Source: DASSUC01 sp035649895
Lineage (GTDB): Bacteria > Actinomycetota > Actinomycetes > Mycobacteriales > Micromonosporaceae
DNA length: 52,799 nucleotides
Direction: 5' to 3'
NCBI GenBank assembly: GCA_035649895.1
Contig: DASRIS010000109.1
Location: 1-52,799 of the forward strand
Shown here: positions 1-8,076 of the stretch, in pieces
Position numbering within the stretch: the first letter of the stretch is position 1
Layout: each line of letters starts with the position of its first letter
Notes under the pieces: generated by a model
The model's input: the letters and a program-made list of their open reading frames with translations, nothing else
What the model was told of the DNA's origin: nothing
Databases searched by the model: none
Position numbers and translations under genes: made by a program

Positions 1-183
1 GCGGGCGGCGGCCTGCTGGTCGACGACGTCGAGCTGAGCCCGGCGTGGGTGGAGCGGACCGTGGTGCCGCTGGTCCGGGACCCGGACCGGCTGGCCCGGA
101 TGGGGCGGGCCGCGGCGGCGTACGGCCGCCGGGACGGGGACGAGGCGCTGCGCGCCTTCATGTACGAGGCGGTAGGCGCGTGA
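1..183 (+). CDS. murG: MurG, C-terminal end (partial)
   Basis: The frame is open from the first base and ends at TGA 181-183, giving the last 60 residues of a protein that begins before the window. The sequence (GGGLLVDDVELSPAWV, then a helix and ...LRAFMYEAVGA) fits the C-terminal lobe of the GT28 glycosyltransferase MurG, which adds UDP-GlcNAc to lipid I to make lipid II at the inner face of the membrane. Position immediately before murC, with stop and start overlapping (GTGA), is the standard dcw-cluster arrangement. The assignment rests mainly on context because the catalytic regions lie outside the window. Confidence 0.82.
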   Translation, partial: AGGGLLVDDVELSPAWVERTVVPLVRDPDRLARMGRAAAAYGRRDGDEALRAFMYEAVGA

Positions 184-1694
184 GTACGGGAAGGGTGGGA
201 GCTGTGCGGGGCGAGCGGCAGCTGACCGCGGAGGACCTGGGCCGGGTCCATCTGATCGGGGTCGGCGGTGTCGGCATGAGCGGCCTGGCCCGGCTGCTGC
301 TGACCCGTGGCATCCCGGTCTCCGGCAGCGAGCTGCGCCACTGGCCGGCCCTGGCCGGCCTGCGGGCGCTCGGCGGCACCATCCACATGCGACACGAGCC
401 GGCCAACCTGGACGGCGTGGACACGGTCGTCTACTCGACCGCGATCCCGGCCGACCACCTGGAGCTGGTCGAGGCGCGCTCCCGCGGCCTGCGGGTGCTG
501 CACCGCTCCGAGGCGCTCGCCGCGGCGATGGCCGGGCGGCGCACCATCGCGGTCGCCGGCACCCACGGCAAGACCACGACGACGTCCATGGCGACGCTGG
601 TCCTGCAGCACGCCGGGCTCGACCCGTCGTTCGTCATCGGTGGCGAGATCTCCGAGGTGGGCTCGAACGCGCACCACGGCAGCGGGGAGTACTTCGTCGC
701 CGAGGCGGACGAGAGCGACCGGTCGTTCCTGCTCTACCGCCCGTACGTCTCGATTATCACAAATATCGATGCAGACCATCTCAACACGTACGGCTCGCTG
801 GACGGGCTCAAGGCGGCGTTCGCCGAGTTCGCCCAGCTCACCGAGGCGGACGGGTTCGTGGTCACCTGCGCCGACGACCCGGGCACCCGCGCCCTCGCGC
901 AGGCCCTGCGCGCCGAGGGCCGGCAGGTGCACACGTACGGCGAGGCCGCCGGCGCGGACCTGCGGATGTCGGAGATCGGCTCGTCCGCGGCCGGCGTGCG
1001 TTACCTGGCCCACCTGGACGGCCAGCCGCTCGGCGAGATCTCGCTGCCGGTGCCAGGGCGCCATCTCGGCCTCAACAGCGCCGCGGCCGTGCTCACCGCC
1101 CTGCGGCTGGGGCTCGCCCTGGAGACCGTGACCGAGGCGCTGGCCACGTTCCCCGGGGTACGCCGGCGGTTCGAGCTCAAGGGCGTGGCCGACGGCGTAC
1201 GGGTCTACGACGAGTACGCGTACCACCCCACCTCGATGCGGGCCGCCCTGTCGACGCTGCGCGACGTCGCCAACGGTGGCCGGCTGGTGGTGGTGTTCCA
1301 GCCGTACCGGGTGTACCGCACCCGCGACCTGGAGGCCGAGATCGCCGATGCGCTGTCGCTGGCTGACGAGGTGGTGGTGCTGGAGGTCTTCGGCCCCGGG
1401 GAGGTGCGCGGTCCCGGCGAGGGCGGGGTGGCGCTGACCGCCGCGGTCAACCTTCCGGTCACGCAGAAGGTGTTCGTCGACTCGTGGGACGACGCGCCGG
1501 GCGAGGTGGTCCGGCGGGCGGGGGAGGGCGACGTCGTGGTGACGATGGGCGCCCCGCCGATCTCGCTGATGGGCGACGAGCTGCTGGCCGCGCTGGGCGA
1601 GCGGGCCGCTGCCGCGGGGTACGTGCCGCGGCACGCCGGGTCCGACCGCGACCGGGGTGACACGGGTCCCAACCGCGACGGCGTGCTGGCGTGA
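180..1694 (+). CDS. murC: UDP-N-acetylmuramate--L-alanine ligase
   Basis: MurC is the cytoplasmic Mur ligase that adds L-alanine to UDP-MurNAc in peptidoglycan precursor synthesis. About 504 residues, the usual length. Visible motifs: N-terminal nucleotide-binding GVGGVGMSG (about 27-35), ATP loop GTHGKTTTT (about 127), EADESD (about 175), NIDADH, and YDEYAYHPT (about 342). The last motif is usually written DDYxHHPT, so the first His is Tyr here; I recall this variant from Micromonosporaceae and do not read it as a defect. The chosen GTG at 180 overlaps the murG stop; a GTG at 204 has a better purine-rich ribosome site and is the alternative. The stop overlaps ftsQ (GTGA). Confidence 0.95.
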   Translation: MSTGRVGAVRGERQLTAEDLGRVHLIGVGGVGMSGLARLLLTRGIPVSGSELRHWPALAGLRALGGTIHMRHEPANLDGVDTVVYSTAIPADHLELVEARSRGLRVLHRSEALAAAMAGRRTIAVAGTHGKTTTTSMATLVLQHAGLDPSFVIGGEISEVGSNAHHGSGEYFVAEADESDRSFLLYRPYVSIITNIDADHLNTYGSLDGLKAAFAEFAQLTEADGFVVTCADDPGTRALAQALRAEGRQVHTYGEAAGADLRMSEIGSSAAGVRYLAHLDGQPLGEISLPVPGRHLGLNSAAAVLTALRLGLALETVTEALATFPGVRRRFELKGVADGVRVYDEYAYHPTSMRAALSTLRDVANGGRLVVVFQPYRVYRTRDLEAEIADALSLADEVVVLEVFGPGEVRGPGEGGVALTAAVNLPVTQKVFVDSWDDAPGEVVRRAGEGDVVVTMGAPPISLMGDELLAALGERAAAAGYVPRHAGSDRDRGDTGPNRDGVLA

Positions 1695-2464
1695 CGGCGC
1701 GGCCGGGCACCCGCCACTGGCGGCTGGTCCGTGCCGGCCGCGATGCGATCCCCAGCTCGGTGCGGCGGTTCAACCGGCGGGTACGCCAGCGCCGGCTGCG
1801 CGCGGCGGCGCCGTGGCTGACCGTGCTGGCGGCCGGCGTACTGGCCGCGGTCGTCGCCTGGCTCGTGCTGGGCACCTCGCTGTTCGGCGTACGGCAGGTG
1901 CGGGTGTCCGGTGCCGGCTTCGTGTCCCCGGCCCAGGTCGTCGACGTGGCCGCGGTCCCGCTGCGCACGCCGCTGTCCCGGGTGGACACGGCCGCGGTCG
2001 AGGCGCGGGTGGCGACCTTGGCGCCGGTGGAGCGGGTGGTGGTCCGCCGGGACTGGCCCGGCACGATCGTCATCGAGGTGGTGGAGCGCACCCCGGTCGC
2101 CGCCGTCCCGGCCGGACCGCGGTTCCTGCTCCTCGACGCGTCCGGCAGCGCGTTCGGCACGGTGGACCGGGTGCCGGCCGGGCTGCCGCTGGTACGCCTG
2201 GCGACGCGCCCGGACCAGGCGGATGCCACCACCCGGGCGGCGCTGGCCGTGCTCGCGGCGCTCACGCCGCAGCTGCGTGCCCCGCTCGCCACGCTGGTGG
2301 CGGACGCGCCGACCCGGGTGCGCCTGGAGCTGCGCGACGGCCGGGTGATCGTGTGGGGCGACGCGACCGAGAACGACACGAAGGCCACCGTCGCCACGTC
2401 CCTGCTGGGCCGGCCGGGCCGGGAGATCGACGTCAGCGCACCCGATGTCGTGACCGTGCGTTGA
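1691..2464 (+). CDS. ftsQ: Cell division protein FtsQ
   Basis: FtsQ is the bitopic divisome scaffold linking early cytoplasmic division proteins to septal peptidoglycan synthesis. 257 residues: a basic cytoplasmic tail of about 40 residues, one transmembrane helix (about 41-62), an extracytoplasmic POTRA domain (FGVRQVRVSGAGFVSPAQV onward) and the FtsQ domain with DWPGTIVIEVVERTPVA. The GTG start overlaps the murC stop, so translation is probably coupled. Position between murC and ftsZ confirms it. No ddl or murB gene intervenes, which is usual for actinobacteria. Confidence 0.93.
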   Translation: MTARPGTRHWRLVRAGRDAIPSSVRRFNRRVRQRRLRAAAPWLTVLAAGVLAAVVAWLVLGTSLFGVRQVRVSGAGFVSPAQVVDVAAVPLRTPLSRVDTAAVEARVATLAPVERVVVRRDWPGTIVIEVVERTPVAAVPAGPRFLLLDASGSAFGTVDRVPAGLPLVRLATRPDQADATTRAALAVLAALTPQLRAPLATLVADAPTRVRLELRDGRVIVWGDATENDTKATVATSLLGRPGREIDVSAPDVVTVR

Positions 2465-2555
2465 GGCGGCGTACCGAAGGCGTATTCCGACACGCCGAGT
2501 CCGGATCCTTGGCTCCGGACAAGCCGCCGTTACCGTTGCCGGAGAGGCCTGCGGG

Positions 2556-2584
2556 TTGACATAACCCTAAGCCTCTAGTAAAGG
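2556..2584 (+). promoter_or_regulatory. ftsZ promoter candidate
   Basis: TTGACA at 2556-2561, a 17-base spacer and a weak -10 TAAAGG at 2579-2584, in the 213-base ftsQ-ftsZ gap. The string TTGACATAACCCTAA resembles, from memory, a conserved element upstream of actinomycete ftsZ genes, whose own promoters allow an FtsZ burst at sporulation septation. The -10 assignment is uncertain. Confidence 0.55.
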
Positions 2585-2677
2585 ATGAGGGTTCGGCACC
2601 CTCCTCCCTCCACACCGAGCCGGCGCGCCCGGGAGCCGGCGTCCTCGGTGGGTCGCAACGAAGGGGAAGGCGGGCCT

Positions 2678-3775
2678 ATGACACCTCCGCACAACTACCT
2701 GGCGGTCATCAAGGTGGTCGGCATCGGCGGCGGCGGGGTCAACGCCGTCAACCGGATGATCGAGGTCGGCCTGAAGGGCGTCGAGTTCATCGCCATCAAC
2801 ACCGACGCGCAGGCGCTGCTGATGAGCGACGCCGACGTCAAGCTCGACGTGGGCCGCGAGCTCACCCGCGGGCTCGGCGCCGGGGCCAACCCGGACGTGG
2901 GCCGCAACGCCGCCGACGACCACCGGGACGAGATCGAGGAGGTGCTCAAGGGCGCCGACATGGTCTTCGTGACGTGCGGGGAGGGCGGCGGCACGGGCAC
3001 CGGCGGCGCGCCGGTGGTGGCCAACATCTCCCGCAAGCTCGGCGCGTTGACCATCGGTGTGGTCACCCGCCCGTTCTCCTTCGAGGGCAAGCGCCGCCAG
3101 GTGCAGGCCGAGACCGGCATCGACGACCTGCGCAACCAGTGCGACACGCTGATCGTGATCCCCAATGACCGGCTGCTGGCGCTCGGTGACCGCAGCATCA
3201 GCATGATGGACGCGTTCCGCCAGGCCGACCAGGTGCTGCTCTCCGGCGTCCAGGGGATCACCGACCTGATCACCACCCCCGGCCTGATCAACCTCGACTT
3301 CGCGGATGTGAAGAGCGTGATGAGCGGGGCCGGCAGCGCGCTGATGGGCATCGGCAGCGCGCGCGGGGACAACCGGGCGGTCGAGGCGGCTGAGCGGGCC
3401 ATCTCCAGCCCGCTGCTGGAGCAGAGCATGGACGGCGCCCGTGGGGTGCTGCTGTCCATCGCCGGCGGCTCGGACCTCGGCCTGTTCGAGATCAACGACG
3501 CGGCCCAGCTGGTGACCGACGCGGCCCATGCGGACGCCAACATCATCTTTGGTGCGGTGATCGACGACGCGCTCGGTGACGAGGTGCGGGTGACGGTGAT
3601 CGCGGCCGGCTTCGACGGCGGCGCGCCGGCGTACCGGCCGGCTGAGGCGCCGCGCCGTCCGCCGCACATCGTGGACGTGCCCATCACGACACCGGTCGCC
3701 ACCGCGCCCACCGCGCCCCGCAAGGTCCTCTTCGACGATGTGGACGTGCCGGACTTCCTTAAGAACGGCTCGTGA
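2678..3775 (+). CDS. ftsZ: Cell division GTPase FtsZ
   Basis: FtsZ is the tubulin-like GTPase that forms the Z ring. 365 residues from ATG 2678, preceded by AAGGGGAAGG. The N-terminal glycine-rich GIGGGGVNAVNRM is followed by the tubulin signature GEGGGTGTGGAPVVA (about 101-115), NxxFD-equivalent contacts and the T7 region NLDFADVKSVM, whose catalytic Asp completes the GTPase site of the adjacent subunit. The C-terminus ends in an acidic-hydrophobic tail (DDVDVPDFLKNGS), the docking peptide for SepF and other partners. The stop overlaps the next gene (GTGA). The linker is short. All catalytic features are intact. Confidence 0.98.
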   Translation: MTPPHNYLAVIKVVGIGGGGVNAVNRMIEVGLKGVEFIAINTDAQALLMSDADVKLDVGRELTRGLGAGANPDVGRNAADDHRDEIEEVLKGADMVFVTCGEGGGTGTGGAPVVANISRKLGALTIGVVTRPFSFEGKRRQVQAETGIDDLRNQCDTLIVIPNDRLLALGDRSISMMDAFRQADQVLLSGVQGITDLITTPGLINLDFADVKSVMSGAGSALMGIGSARGDNRAVEAAERAISSPLLEQSMDGARGVLLSIAGGSDLGLFEINDAAQLVTDAAHADANIIFGAVIDDALGDEVRVTVIAAGFDGGAPAYRPAEAPRRPPHIVDVPITTPVATAPTAPRKVLFDDVDVPDFLKNGS

Positions 3776-4632
3776 CCGCGGCGGCAGCTGACGAACAGCG
3801 CGGCGCCGAGCTCGCCGAGGCCCTCGCCCAGCTGCGCGCGCGGATCGCCGCGGCCTGTGCCGCTGCCGGGCGGGACCCGGGCGGGCTGACGCTGGTCGCG
3901 GTCACCAAGACCTACCCGGCGGCGGACGTCGTGCGCCTGGCTGGCCTGGGCGTACGCGACATCGGGGAGAACCGGGACCAGGAGGCCGTGGCGAAGGCGG
4001 CCGAGGTGGCCGCGGCCGGGGTCGGCGTGCGCTGGCACTTCGTCGGCCAGCTCCAGCGCAACAAGTGCCGGTCGGTGGTGGGCTACGCCGACGTAGTGCA
4101 CTCGGTGGACCGGGTGCGGCTGGCCGAGGCCCTCGCCGCGGCGGCGCGGCGGCACCGGGAGCGCCCGCTGGACGTACTGGTGCAGGTGAGCCTCGACGGT
4201 GACCCCAAGCGGGGCGGGGCGGTGCCGGACCGGCCGACCGTCTCCGGCGGGAGAGCACCGACCCGGACGGCGGCCGGCCCGGTCCGCGGCCTGGCGGCCG
4301 GCCCGGTCCGCGGCCTGGCGGCCGGCCCGGTCCGCGGCCTGGCGGCCGGCCCGGCGGAGCAGGGCGCGAGCCTGGGGCGGGTGGCTGAGGCGGTCGCCGC
4401 CGCCGAGATGCTGCGGCTGCGCGGCGTGATGACGGTGGCTCCGCTGGGCTGGGAGCCGGAGCGGGCGTTCGCCCGGCTGGCAGAGGTGGCCGCCGAGTTC
4501 TGTGTCGGATATCCGACAGCAACCTTGATATCGGCGGGCATGAGTGACGACTTCGACGTCGCCATCGCGTACGGCGCGACACACCTGCGCATCGGCAGCA
4601 TTCTGCTCGGAAAGCGGGCACCGCTGGGGTAG
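3772..4632 (+). CDS. YggS-type PLP-binding protein with repeat insertion
   Basis: Member of the YggS/PROSC/YlmE family, a single-domain PLP-binding TIM barrel involved in PLP homeostasis. 286 residues, longer than the usual ~230-250. Motifs: PLP-lysine region VAVTKTYPA (Lys about 46), IGENRDQE, WHFVGQLQRNK, and the C-terminal phosphate-binding GMSDDFDVAIAYGATHLRIG. The excess length is an in-frame insertion at about residues 160-195 where GPVRGLAA occurs three times, encoded by perfect 24-bp tandem repeats. GTG 3772 overlaps the ftsZ stop. In many actinomycetes a pgeF/yfiH gene separates ftsZ from yggS; here they touch. The insertion falls between recognisable core segments, so the fold is probably preserved. 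Confidence 0.9.
   Translation: MTAAAADEQRGAELAEALAQLRARIAAACAAAGRDPGGLTLVAVTKTYPAADVVRLAGLGVRDIGENRDQEAVAKAAEVAAAGVGVRWHFVGQLQRNKCRSVVGYADVVHSVDRVRLAEALAAAARRHRERPLDVLVQVSLDGDPKRGGAVPDRPTVSGGRAPTRTAAGPVRGLAAGPVRGLAAGPVRGLAAGPAEQGASLGRVAEAVAAAEMLRLRGVMTVAPLGWEPERAFARLAEVAAEFCVGYPTATLISAGMSDDFDVAIAYGATHLRIGSILLGKRAPLG
4270..4354 (+). repeat. 24-bp minisatellite inside yggS
   Basis: Three perfect 24-bp units at 4270-4293, 4294-4317 and 4318-4341, plus a 13-base partial copy to 4354. The unit length is a multiple of three, so each copy adds eight residues (GPVRGLAA register) without a frameshift. Confidence 0.95.
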
Positions 4633-4851
4633 CCTGACGGCAAGCACCGAACTACATCCGTGTCGTTTCCGCCGGCAGGCTCGTCGCGGCCGGTCCGCGC
4701 GGTGACGACGGCGCATGACAGGCACGCGACGGCCAGGCACGCGATGGTTCCGTGGTCCCGCGCGAGCCGCGTGCCGGCGGGGGGACCCGGGCTACCGGAT
4801 GCGGCCGTAGGGAGGGCGGGGGGCCATGGGCGAGTGGGACGAGGAGCCGGC

Positions 4852-5481
4852 ATGAGCGCACTACGCAAGGCCGGCGTCTGGCTCGGCCTCATCGAGGACG
4901 AGGACGACCGGGGGTACGACGATCGTGGCTACCGCGAGCACGGTTACCGGAGTGGGGGCTTCGGCGACGACTTCTCCGACGACGAGGACGACGTTGACGA
5001 CGTGCCGGCCCCGCCGCGTGCGCGTACCACCGAGCGGCTCGCCGACCGGCTGGCGGAGCGGGACACCGGTCGGGCGGAGCGGGCCAGCGTGCGCTCCATC
5101 GCCCGGGGCGCCTCGGGCTCTGCCTACCCGACCCGGGACAACCTGGCGCTCGCCCCGCAGGTGCAGATGCGTGAGCGGGCGATGACCGACGACAGCGACC
5201 GGCGCTACCAGATCACCACGCTGCATCCGACCACGTACAACGAGGCGCGGACGATCGGTGAGCACTTCCGGGACAACGTTCCGGTGATCATGAACCTCAC
5301 CGAAATGGATGAGGCCGATGCCAAACGTCTGGTGGACTTCGCCGCCGGGTTGGCGTTCGGGCTGCGCGGTACGATCGAGCGCGTGACCAACCGAGTGTTC
5401 CTGCTCTCGCCGGCCAATGTTCAGGTCACCGCGGAGGACAAGGCCAAGATCGCTGAGGGCGGCTTCTTCAACCAGAGCTAA
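4852..5481 (+). CDS. sepF: Cell division protein SepF
   Basis: SepF anchors FtsZ to the membrane and is essential for Z-ring function in actinobacteria lacking FtsA. 209 residues from ATG 4852 with GAGGAG 6-7 bases upstream. The N-terminus MSALRKAGVWLGL is the expected membrane-binding amphipathic helix. An acidic, Asp/Tyr/Gly-rich linker follows (about 15-55), then a charged region, and the SepF core (about 120-209) with PVIMNLTEMDEADAKRLVDFAAGLAFGL split as in the family. The 219 bases before it hold no credible gene; an in-frame upstream extension to about 4660 lacks SepF-like sequence. Confidence 0.94.
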   Translation: MSALRKAGVWLGLIEDEDDRGYDDRGYREHGYRSGGFGDDFSDDEDDVDDVPAPPRARTTERLADRLAERDTGRAERASVRSIARGASGSAYPTRDNLALAPQVQMRERAMTDDSDRRYQITTLHPTTYNEARTIGEHFRDNVPVIMNLTEMDEADAKRLVDFAAGLAFGLRGTIERVTNRVFLLSPANVQVTAEDKAKIAEGGFFNQS

Positions 5482-5505
5482 CCCAACCGAGGGATCCCGC
5501 CTGAC

Positions 5506-5799
5506 GTGGTGTCGATCATCTTCCAGATCATCTACCTGGTCCTTTACGTCTTCATCATCACTCTTTTGACCAGGTTCGTCTTCAGTGCGGTGCTCTCGTA
5601 CGGGCGCCGGTGGCGCCCCGGCCGGGGCGCCGCGGCGGCCCTGGAGGTCGTGTGGAGCGTCACGGACCCGCCGATCAGGGTCTTCAGGCGCGTGATACCG
5701 CCGCTGCGTATTGGTACGGTGAGCCTCGACCTGGCCTCTATCCTGCTCCTAGTTATCCTGTTCCTGCTGTTGGCATTCGTGGTACAACCACTGATCTAG
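5506..5799 (+). CDS. YggT family membrane protein
   Basis: 97-residue integral membrane protein of the YggT family, found beside sepF and divIVA across actinobacteria and Firmicutes, with a proposed but unsettled role in division or osmotic response. Two hydrophobic segments (about 2-25 and 70-96) flank a basic loop with the conserved TDPPIRVFRRVIPPLRIG. Starts are GTG 5506 or GTG 5509, preceded by GAGGGA. It lies 24 bases after sepF. Confidence 0.9.
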   Translation: MVSIIFQIIYLVLYVFIITLLTRFVFSAVLSYGRRWRPGRGAAAALEVVWSVTDPPIRVFRRVIPPLRIGTVSLDLASILLLVILFLLLAFVVQPLI

Positions 5800-5858
5800 C
5801 AGGCACCCGCCTGCGGATCGGCGTGTGAACGCGGCCGCAACTGACCCGAGGAGTTTCG

Positions 5859-6650
5859 ATGCCGCTGACCCCGGCCGACGTCCACAACGTCGCGTTCAAG
5901 AAGCCCCCCATCGGCAAGCGGGGCTACGACGAGGAGGAGGTCGACGCCTTCCTGGACGAGGTCGAGCGGGAGCTCGCCCGTCTGATCGAGGAGAACAGCG
6001 AGCTGCGTGCGCAGCTCGAGCGGGGTGGTGGGCGCGTGCCCGCCGGCCCCGGTGGCGACCCCCGCCTCGCCGCGGACAACGCCGAGCTCAAGTCCCAGCT
6101 GGACCGGCTGCAGCGGGAGAAGGTCGCCGCGGAGCAGGCCGCCCGCGCCATGCAGAACGAGCTGGAGCAGATCCGGTCCCAGGGTGGCCCGGTCGGCGGC
6201 GACGGCGAGCAGCAGGCGCTGCGGGTGCTGATGATGGCCCAGCGCACCGCTGACGACCACGTCAACGACGCCCGGCGGGAGGCGGACAAGCTCCTCTCCG
6301 ACGCCCGGGCGAAGGCCGAGGAGGTCACCCGCGAGTCGCGGGCCAAGGCAGACGCCCTCGAGCGGGACGCGCGCCAGCGGCACCAGGAGGCCATGGGCGG
6401 CCTCGACGCGAAGCGGACCGCCCTGCAGAAGCACATTGAGGAGCTCAAGCAGTTCGAGCGCGAGTACCGCACCCGGCTCAAGGCCTACCTGGAGAGCCAG
6501 CTGCGCGACCTCGAAGGGCGCGGTCAGGGGCTGGAGGCGGAGATGACCCGCGACGGCGGCCGGTCCGGCAACAGCGCGGGCCTCGCCGCAGCCGGCGTGA
6601 CCGGAGGCTCCTACGGCGGCCGGTCCGGCCTCGACGGTGGCGTCCGCTGA
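5859..6650 (+). CDS. divIVA: DivIVA / Wag31 polar growth protein
   Basis: DivIVA marks curved membrane at cell poles and directs tip growth in actinobacteria. 263 residues from ATG 5859 with GAGGAG upstream. The N-terminal lipid-binding domain (MPLTPADVHNVAFKKPPIGK, then GYDEEEVDAFLDEVERELARL) is canonical. A Gly/Pro-rich linker (about 50-70) is followed by two coiled-coil stretches (about 72-110 and 125-225), interrupted by a Gly-rich segment. The C-terminus is Gly/Ser-rich and probably disordered. DivIVA is normally phosphorylated near the N-terminus in mycobacteria; I did not assign a site. Confidence 0.95.
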   Translation: MPLTPADVHNVAFKKPPIGKRGYDEEEVDAFLDEVERELARLIEENSELRAQLERGGGRVPAGPGGDPRLAADNAELKSQLDRLQREKVAAEQAARAMQNELEQIRSQGGPVGGDGEQQALRVLMMAQRTADDHVNDARREADKLLSDARAKAEEVTRESRAKADALERDARQRHQEAMGGLDAKRTALQKHIEELKQFEREYRTRLKAYLESQLRDLEGRGQGLEAEMTRDGGRSGNSAGLAAAGVTGGSYGGRSGLDGGVR

Positions 6651-6689
6651 GCTAGGCTGACCGGCCCCAGGCTGGTGAGAGGGTGAGCC

Positions 6690-7529
6690 GTGATCGTCGT
6701 AAGCCTGCTGCTCATCCTTGTGGCCGTGGTGCTGCTCGCCCTCGGCCTGGCATCGGGCGCCAACACGCTGCTCTTCGGCTCGATCGCGGCGAGCATGCTC
6801 GCCGCGGTCATGCTCTACGTCGGCGCCCGCCAGGTCGCTGCGGACCAGCCCTCGGTCACGACCAGACGGTCCCCGCGGGCCGGTCAACGGCCCCGGGCCG
6901 GGGACGAGGCGCCGGCGGAGCCGGCCAGTCGCCGGCCTACGCCCGCCTTCGTCCCGGTCGTGCGGGAGCCGGCTGAGCTGGCGGAGGTGCGCGAGCTGGT
7001 TGAGCCGCGGGAGCTGGTGTCGCGGGAGCCGGTGTCGCGGGAGCCGGCGGAGCTGCGCGAGCCGGTTGGGCCGTCCGCGGCGATGGCGCGGCTGCTGCGG
7101 GAGCCGGGTCCGCAGCCGGCGACCACCGCATCCACCGCACCGTCCGGACCATCGGGTGCCTGGTCGCAGGCTCCTGGAAAGGCCACGGAGGCAGCCAGGC
7201 CTGCGCCCGCCACTGCCGCCACCGCGGCCGCTGGCGCAGCGGCCGAGGACGGCGGAGACGAGGACGGCGAAGACTACGAAGACGAGGACCCGCCGGACGA
7301 GCCCGCCGCGCAGGAGGTCTCCGCTCCGGTGGCCACCCGTCTGGCCCGGCTCTCTGCCGAGGTGCTGGTCGTCGACGGCCGTCCCCGTTACCACCTGGCC
7401 GGCTGCGACCACCTGCAAGGACGGGAGAGCGAGCCGCTGCCGGTGAGCGAGGCGGTGGAGCTGGGCTTCACCCCGTGCAGCCGGTGCGAGCCAGTTCGCG
7501 CGCTGCTCGCCTACACCCAACCGGGCTAG
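6690..7529 (+). CDS. Membrane-anchored protein with C-terminal Cys/His motif
   Basis: 279 residues, GTG start, function unknown. Two N-terminal transmembrane helices (about 2-20 and 26-46) are followed by a long low-complexity Pro/Ala/Glu region with local repeats (REPAEL, RELVEPRELVSREPVSREP), an acidic stretch (GGDEDGEDYEDEDPPDE) and a compact C-terminal domain of about 60 residues. That domain has the spacing CDH...CSRC: YHLAGCDHLQGRE, then SEAVELGFTPCSRCEP. This resembles the small zinc-binding modules of Ada-like or nuclease-associated proteins that read GCxxL...AxxxGYxPCxxC. The link to DivIVA is position only. The C-terminal domain is probably cytoplasmic with two helices. Confidence 0.7.
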   Translation: MIVVSLLLILVAVVLLALGLASGANTLLFGSIAASMLAAVMLYVGARQVAADQPSVTTRRSPRAGQRPRAGDEAPAEPASRRPTPAFVPVVREPAELAEVRELVEPRELVSREPVSREPAELREPVGPSAAMARLLREPGPQPATTASTAPSGPSGAWSQAPGKATEAARPAPATAATAAAGAAAEDGGDEDGEDYEDEDPPDEPAAQEVSAPVATRLARLSAEVLVVDGRPRYHLAGCDHLQGRESEPLPVSEAVELGFTPCSRCEPVRALLAYTQPG

Positions 7530-7585
7530 CCCCGGCCACCGGGCTAGCCCCGGCCACCGCGCTAGCCGCGGCCGGCCGGCGCGAC

Positions 7586-7630
7586 GGCCGGGATGTCGGA
7601 GGCCGGGATGTCGGAGGCCGGGATGTCGGA
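7586..7630 (+). repeat. 15-bp tandem repeat, three perfect copies
   Basis: Units at 7586-7600, 7601-7615 and 7616-7630 (GGCCGGGATGTCGGA) in the gap before the DUF167 gene. A second imperfect duplication containing GGGCTAGCCCCGGCCACC lies just before it at about 7525-7560. No gene is evident in 7530-7749. Confidence 0.9.
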
Positions 7631-7749
7631 CCGGAACGTCCGGAACAGGACGGCCGGACCGGGACGGCCCAAGGGGTAGGCGGGGCGATCAGGCCTCACT
7701 GGCAGGTGTCCGGTGCGGGCGGCGCGACGGCGGCCGGACAGAATGAGTC

Positions 7750-8076
7750 ATGGTCATTGCCGTGCGGGTCAGGCCAGGTGCGTCCCGGATCCAGGTCGGT
7801 GGCGTGTACGCCGGACCGGGCGGTCCGGCCCTCGTGGTCGCCGTCACCGCCCCCGCAGTGGACGGGCGGGCGACCGAGGCGGCGCGGAAGGCGCTCGCCG
7901 CAGCCCTGGGCGTACGCCCCGCGGCTGTCCGTCTGCGCTCCGGCGCGGCCAGCCGGGACAAGCTCTTCGAGGTCGACGACCCGCCGGCCGGCCTCGGTGA
8001 CCGGGTCAGGGATCTGCGTGACGGGCCGGCCGCACCCGGCACAGCCCCGCAGAACCCACCCGTGCCGTCCCGATGA
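7750..8076 (+). CDS. DUF167 (YggU-type) protein
   Basis: 108-residue member of the DUF167/UPF0235 family, small alpha/beta proteins of unsettled function. Family signatures are present: VRVRPGASR near the N-terminus, VTAPAVDGRATEAARKALAAALG, and the C-terminal RLRSGAASRDKLFEV. A poorly conserved tail of about 25 residues follows. The stop overlaps the next start (ATGA at 8073-8076), so the antiporter is probably translationally coupled to it. Confidence 0.88.
   Translation: MVIAVRVRPGASRIQVGGVYAGPGGPALVVAVTAPAVDGRATEAARKALAAALGVRPAAVRLRSGAASRDKLFEVDDPPAGLGDRVRDLRDGPAAPGTAPQNPPVPSR

Noticed and set aside
1205..1217. Broken MurC because YDEYAYHPT lacks the first His of the usual motif
   Set aside because: Everything else is intact, and I recall the same variant in related genera, so it is more likely a lineage feature than inactivation.
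2695..4740. Long minus-strand open frame opposite ftsZ and yggS
   Set aside because: Its sequence is Ser/Ala/Arg-rich with no domain or ribosome site, and it mirrors conserved genes. Very high G+C DNA produces such antisense frames routinely.
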